A stretch of DNA of 64,000 nt from Olivibacter domesticus (GTDB lineage Bacteria; Bacteroidota; Bacteroidia; Sphingobacteriales; Sphingobacteriaceae): positions 124,001-188,000 of the forward strand of contig NZ_FOAF01000006.1 in NCBI RefSeq assembly GCF_900109575.1, written 5' to 3'. The position numbers were made by a program, and so were the translations under genes. The stretch's first letter is position 1. Each line of letters starts with the position of its first letter. Shown here piece after piece: positions 60,652 through 64,000 of this stretch. Under the pieces are notes generated by a model. The model did no database searches. It had not been told where the DNA came from and worked only from the letters and a program-made list of their open reading frames with translations.

Positions 60652-61051
60652 TTTTTATTTTACAGAATTCATCAAAATCTCTTATATAATCATCTACATT
60701 AAATGACGTGGAAGCAGCAACTAGCGCGACCGCATTTGTGGAAAAGTTTTGCATGCTGCGCCATATCATTTTTGGAACGTAAAGTGCCTTGTATGATCGA
60801 TTAAGTGAGTAAACTTGCTCGCTTTTGCCGTCATTTAAAACGATATCAAAGCTGCCAGACAAGGCAATAATTATTTCTTCTTGTTGTTTAAACGCATGTG
60901 CACCGCGAATTTCACCACCTGGAACATCATAAATCCAATAAGTGCGGGCGATCTCAAATGGAATGTGATTAGACCCCTCCAAAAAAGAAAGATTGCCGCG
61001 ATCATCAAAAATTTTAGGTAATTCGATGAGATAGGATTGATTAAGCTTCAT
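60632..61051 (-). CDS. FdtA-family cupin 2, altered catalytic motif
   Basis: 139 aa, paralogue of the gene at 60238 with the same fold and ends (YWIYDVPGGEIRGAHAF; SGSFDIVLNDG; PKMIWRSMQNFS; VDDYIRDFDEFCK). The first catalytic His (52) is kept, but the second position of the HAH motif is Phe54. It may be an isomerase with another stereochemistry, a partner in a heterodimer, or a non-catalytic subunit. The tandem pair is a recurrent arrangement, as far as I know, in Bacteroidota loci. It is the first sugar gene after the initiating transferase. Confidence 0.82.
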   Translation of the reverse strand: MKLNQSYLIELPKIFDDRGNLSFLEGSNHIPFEIARTYWIYDVPGGEIRGAHAFKQQEEIIIALSGSFDIVLNDGKSEQVYSLNRSYKALYVPKMIWRSMQNFSTNAVALVAASTSFNVDDYIRDFDEFCKIKNDGVRI

Positions 61052-61077
61052 TTGTTTGTTGTATAAATAATATCGGG

Positions 61078-62490
61078 CTAATAAGCATGCTTATCACCTA
61101 CTACCATTCCCCAAAAGGTAAGGAAGATAATTTTTAAATCCAATAAAAATGTCCAATGCTCTATGTACCAAATATCGTGGGCTACTCTGGCCTGGAGCAA
61201 ACCAACGTTGCCAGATTCCCCTCGTAGTCCGTTAACCTGCGCCCATCCTGTGATACCAGGTTTCGCTTGGTGCCTTACTAAATATTTATTAATTACTTCA
61301 ACCGATTCTGTGTTCATGAGGGAAGCATGTGGTCTAGGCCCTACTACACTCATATCGCCGATTAAGACATTAAAAAATTGCGGGAATTCGTCCAGATTAG
61401 TCCTTCGTAAAAAGCGGCCTATCGGCGTTACCCTATCGTCTCCTTTTTGTGCTTGCCTAAATTTGCCATTTCTATCTAAATCGCAACGGTCTGTATACAT
61501 GGATCGGAATTTATAGCAAATAAAACGCTTGTTACGCTTCCCCCAACGCTCTTGTTTAAAAAAAACAGGGCCTTTTGAGTTCAATTTGATGCATATTGCA
61601 ATAATTGGAAATAACCAAGAAAAAACAATTAACAATACAAGTATGCTAAACAACACATCAAAAATTCTTTTTACAAGCTGATTATAGGAATCTTCTAAAG
61701 GCTCCTTCCGAACGCTTATTAAGGGAAAAGATCCTAGCATCGTGATGGAAGACGGATGCGCCATATCTTCGGAAACGGTTAAGCGAGGAACGATTCTTAA
61801 TCTTACTGCATAGGAACCCAATACTTCTGAAATTGATTTAACATCATACTCCTCATTATCAGGCTCTGTAATAAATACTTCATCAATTTGACCTATCTGC
61901 CCGTGGCCTATTGCGATTGAATTAATCTTTTCTATAGCTGCGCCGTTAGCGCGTGAAATTATGCGACCGTTGATGTATTTAACCGCCTCATAACCATATA
62001 ACTGATTTTGCTGCAAGTATCTATAAAAACCTCTGCCAGTAACGCCATCACCAATCACTATTGCCCGTTTACGCAAAAATCCTTTACCATACAAAAAGAA
62101 AAAAAGCTTCTTAATAAAGATTTTGGATACGGGAAGAAATAGGATAAGTACGCTTCCATAGATGAGGGCGAAACGTCTGTAATATACATCTTCTTTAAAT
62201 GCAAATATAAAGAGGATGATGAGCATTACCTGTACAATGATACAGTTAATGCTGTTAAAAATCTCTTTAATTCGAGTGTTGGGAGCCGATTGAGCATACA
62301 ATTGGTAATAACGGCTTGACACATACCAACCACTGAGCAGAAATACGAGAAAACCGACATCAATTAAATTGATTTCTTGGAGACGGTGATCGCTCCCATA
62401 TGTTATCCCTACGGCAAAGGCAATGCACAGCAGACAAACATCCGTAAGAATCTGAATAAAATAATATGATGTACGATTATTAATAATCAT
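61078..62490 (-). CDS. wcaJ: WcaJ-type polyprenyl glycosylphosphotransferase
   Basis: 470 aa. Four N-terminal membrane helices (about 10-130), a CoA-binding-like Rossmann part (AIVIGDGVTGRGFYRYLQQN), one further membrane helix (about 275-300, RIFDVLFSILVLLIVFSWLF) and the sugar-transferase domain follow: KGPVFFKQERWGKRNKRFIC, YKFRSMYTDR, LRRTNLDEFPQFFNVLIGDM and SVVGPRPHA. It starts repeat-unit assembly by moving glucose-1-phosphate (or a related sugar phosphate) to undecaprenyl phosphate. It is the starter of locus 2, unlike the WecA-type starter of locus 1. Confidence 0.93.
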   Translation of the reverse strand: MIINNRTSYYFIQILTDVCLLCIAFAVGITYGSDHRLQEINLIDVGFLVFLLSGWYVSSRYYQLYAQSAPNTRIKEIFNSINCIIVQVMLIILFIFAFKEDVYYRRFALIYGSVLILFLPVSKIFIKKLFFFLYGKGFLRKRAIVIGDGVTGRGFYRYLQQNQLYGYEAVKYINGRIISRANGAAIEKINSIAIGHGQIGQIDEVFITEPDNEEYDVKSISEVLGSYAVRLRIVPRLTVSEDMAHPSSITMLGSFPLISVRKEPLEDSYNQLVKRIFDVLFSILVLLIVFSWLFPIIAICIKLNSKGPVFFKQERWGKRNKRFICYKFRSMYTDRCDLDRNGKFRQAQKGDDRVTPIGRFLRRTNLDEFPQFFNVLIGDMSVVGPRPHASLMNTESVEVINKYLVRHQAKPGITGWAQVNGLRGESGNVGLLQARVAHDIWYIEHWTFLLDLKIIFLTFWGMVVGDKHAY

Positions 62491-62528
62491 GACTGATTTT
62501 AGATAATCTATTAAACGTCCATAACACG

Positions 62529-63620
62529 CTATTCCAATATTGATTGGAATATTCTACGTACTAATAAAATAATGGTACATAAAAAACCGGCAATAAAACC
62601 ACCAATCACCACGCCAGTTACTTTACCTATTTTATTCTTTTCCAAAGGTAATATTGGCTTATCCAATACTTGAATGAGTGGCTTGGCATTGCGTACCGTC
62701 ATCCTAGCTAGCTCTTGATTCTTCACCAATTCTGTAAGGATTGCTGTATTGGCTTGTACATCCACCGTCCTTAACTTGGACGCTACACCAAGAGTTTGAA
62801 AAGCTTTATTGGGATTGGGATTCGCTTCGGTGGCCACCGCTACGCCGCCGATGGCACTATTTAGTTCACGTCTCACAGAATCTACCTGCTTGGTTAATAC
62901 ATCAAGGTTATCCTGTGATTTCTTTGTACGGGTTCTTATATAAAATTCCGTAACATTGCTAATCAACTTTTCACAAAAGGCTTTAGCAAAAAGCTCGTCT
63001 TTTGCATTTACTACAATAGAAAGTATACTTAATTTTTTATCTAACTTATCAATGGTGAGATTATCTTTTAAGATAGCTTTATGATAAATCGCCAACAGAC
63101 TATCTTGCAAAAAGATACGCGACGTGTCAGCAACAAAATGAAAATCTTTCAACTTGGGCTGCTCTCCCCACTTCTCTTTTAGTTTATTCATTTCGGCGTA
63201 TCGATCAACTAACAGCTGCTTTTCACCGTCGAAATTTGCTTCTGTCAATAGTGTTTTTTGAATCATTCGCCGGGATTTTAAAAACTCAACGATATTATCT
63301 TTATTAAACAGCCCTTCTCCCTCCATGCCTCCCAAATTGATGCCGAATTGAGAAGCGATGCCTGCATAAGCACCTAAGGCTCCACTTCCGCCTTGCTCCT
63401 CTTCCAGTACGAAGGTAAGTTCTGCATCATAGGTTGGTTTCTTAAAAACTGCCACTAATAACCCTAGCACAGCGCCTACTATACCTACCAACAAGATTAA
63501 AATCCATTTGCTCCGTAAGTATTGCCACCCTTCTTTAAGCTTAATAATAAGTTCTTTCAAACTTACTTCGTCTTCGGCTTTATTTGTAGCGTTATTGGTG
63601 TTTATATTATTTTCTGCCAT
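62529..63620 (-). CDS. Wzz/GumC-like chain-length protein without kinase domain
   Basis: 363 aa. A Wzz domain with the first membrane segment at about 39-58 (WILILLVGIVGAVLGLLVAV) is followed by a periplasmic helical region (about 120-310, including the coiled coil NLDVLTKQVDSVRRELNSAI), then a second membrane segment at about 334-354 (GVVIGGFIAGFLCTIILLV), and the protein ends 9 residues later. No Walker motifs exist, in contrast to the Wzc-like protein of locus 1. It sets chain length for the locus 2 polymer. It lies 19 bp after the Wza-like gene. Confidence 0.9.
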   Translation of the reverse strand: MAENNINTNNATNKAEDEVSLKELIIKLKEGWQYLRSKWILILLVGIVGAVLGLLVAVFKKPTYDAELTFVLEEEQGGSGALGAYAGIASQFGINLGGMEGEGLFNKDNIVEFLKSRRMIQKTLLTEANFDGEKQLLVDRYAEMNKLKEKWGEQPKLKDFHFVADTSRIFLQDSLLAIYHKAILKDNLTIDKLDKKLSILSIVVNAKDELFAKAFCEKLISNVTEFYIRTRTKKSQDNLDVLTKQVDSVRRELNSAIGGVAVATEANPNPNKAFQTLGVASKLRTVDVQANTAILTELVKNQELARMTVRNAKPLIQVLDKPILPLEKNKIGKVTGVVIGGFIAGFLCTIILLVRRIFQSILE

Positions 63621-63639
63621 TGCTATTGATTTAAGAAGA

Positions 63640-64000
63640 CTATCTAAATAAGGCTACAATTACTCCTAAAGCAGTAGCAATACCGCTTCCCAATCCTACC
63701 CATTGACCAGCATTCATCCGCTCGCGCTCTAACCGTTGTGGAACGAAAATTTCTGACCCTGGTTTAATTTTAGGATAGTTATTAAAGAATATAAACCTAC
63801 TGGTACTTCTGGCAGAACCATTAGCATATACCACATATGATCTTTTACGAAGCGCACGCTGTGAAAAGCCGCCCGCTTGCGAGATGTATTGTTTGAAACC
63901 TTTATTGTTACTGTATACCACTGTAACGGGAGACAGCACTTCTCCACTTACCTTAACCGTTTGCAACTGTTTTGGTACGCGCAAGATATCGCCTTCTTCT
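63640..64000 (-). CDS. wza: Wza-like polysaccharide export protein with SLBB domain (partial, N-terminus outside window)
   Basis: The reading frame is open to the window edge, reading EEGDILRVPKQLQTVKV before any start, so this is the C-terminal ~120 residues of a longer protein. An SLBB/soluble-ligand-binding part (VSGEVLSPVTVVYSNNKGFK; YISQAGGFSQRALRKRSYVV) is followed by PGSEIFVPQRLERERM and a C-terminal membrane segment (about the last 22 residues, WVGLGSGIATALGVIVALFR). The pattern matches long Bacteroidota SLBB-repeat export proteins. It is the outer-membrane export component of locus 2. Size and signal peptide lie beyond 64000. Confidence 0.88.
   Translation of the reverse strand, partial: EEGDILRVPKQLQTVKVSGEVLSPVTVVYSNNKGFKQYISQAGGFSQRALRKRSYVVYANGSARSTSRFIFFNNYPKIKPGSEIFVPQRLERERMNAGQWVGLGSGIATALGVIVALFR

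Overview
The window looks like a chromosomal segment of a Bacteroidota organism, most likely Sphingobacteriaceae (Pedobacter/Sphingobacterium/Olivibacter-like). This rests on the AT-rich sequence, a FecI/FecR-type sigma/anti-sigma pair, an RskA-type sigma/anti-sigma pair, tandem ferritin-like domain proteins, Wzi-family capsule proteins and mostly weak Shine-Dalgarno sequences. I saw no rRNA, tRNA, CRISPR array, transposase or phage gene.

Positions 1-7.9 kb hold regulatory and stress genes on both strands: a FecR anti-sigma factor (cut by the window start) with its ECF sigma factor, a small HTH regulator, two paralogous secreted NTF2/lumazine-binding-like proteins, a second ECF sigma/anti-sigma operon (both genes start with TTG), two ferritin-like domain proteins and a YtxH-like small protein.

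From 8 kb to the end every gene is on the minus strand. Two polysaccharide loci of the Wzx/Wzy type lie head to tail. Locus 1 (37.5 kb down to 8.0 kb) starts with a Wza-like export lipoprotein and a Wzc-like tyrosine autokinase with a Gly-Tyr-rich tail. It continues with a nucleotide-sugar dehydrogenase and a legionaminic-acid-type pathway (LegB, LegC, LegH, LegI, LegG, a CBS-nucleotidyltransferase like PtmE, LegF). Then come Wzx, Wzy, several glycosyltransferases, a secreted beta-helix protein, WecB and a WecA/WbpL-type initiating enzyme, and last a membrane 4,6-dehydratase and a CpsB-type phosphatase. Locus 2 (from beyond 64 kb down to 42.9 kb) starts with a Wza-like protein, a Wzz without kinase domain and a WcaJ-type initiating transferase. 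It has a dTDP-3-amino-sugar set (two FdtA-type cupins, an acetyltransferase, an aminotransferase), an unusual phospho-modification module (TagF-like transferase, nucleotidyltransferase-PLP fusion, opine dehydrogenase), then Wzx, glycosyltransferases, Wzy, an SGNH hydrolase and a GH99-like lipoprotein.

Two Wzi-family outer-membrane proteins sit between the loci (38.9-42.8 kb). The DNA around them carries dispersed repeats: a ~308 bp hairpin-rich repeat present twice at about 98% identity, a truncated copy of the wzi 3' end that stops exactly at one of those repeats, and two more degenerate repeat families, one of which also occurs near 3.4-3.9 kb.

The most interesting candidate system is the module at 54.3-58.6 kb. 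A cytidylyltransferase-like domain fused to a CobD/HisC-like PLP domain is translationally coupled to an octopine/nopaline dehydrogenase and follows a CDP-glycerol glycerophosphotransferase-like gene. I infer that it makes and transfers an opine-type amino-alkyl phosphate onto the polysaccharide. The rmlA/rmlB genes needed to supply the dTDP-sugar are not in the window and must lie elsewhere.
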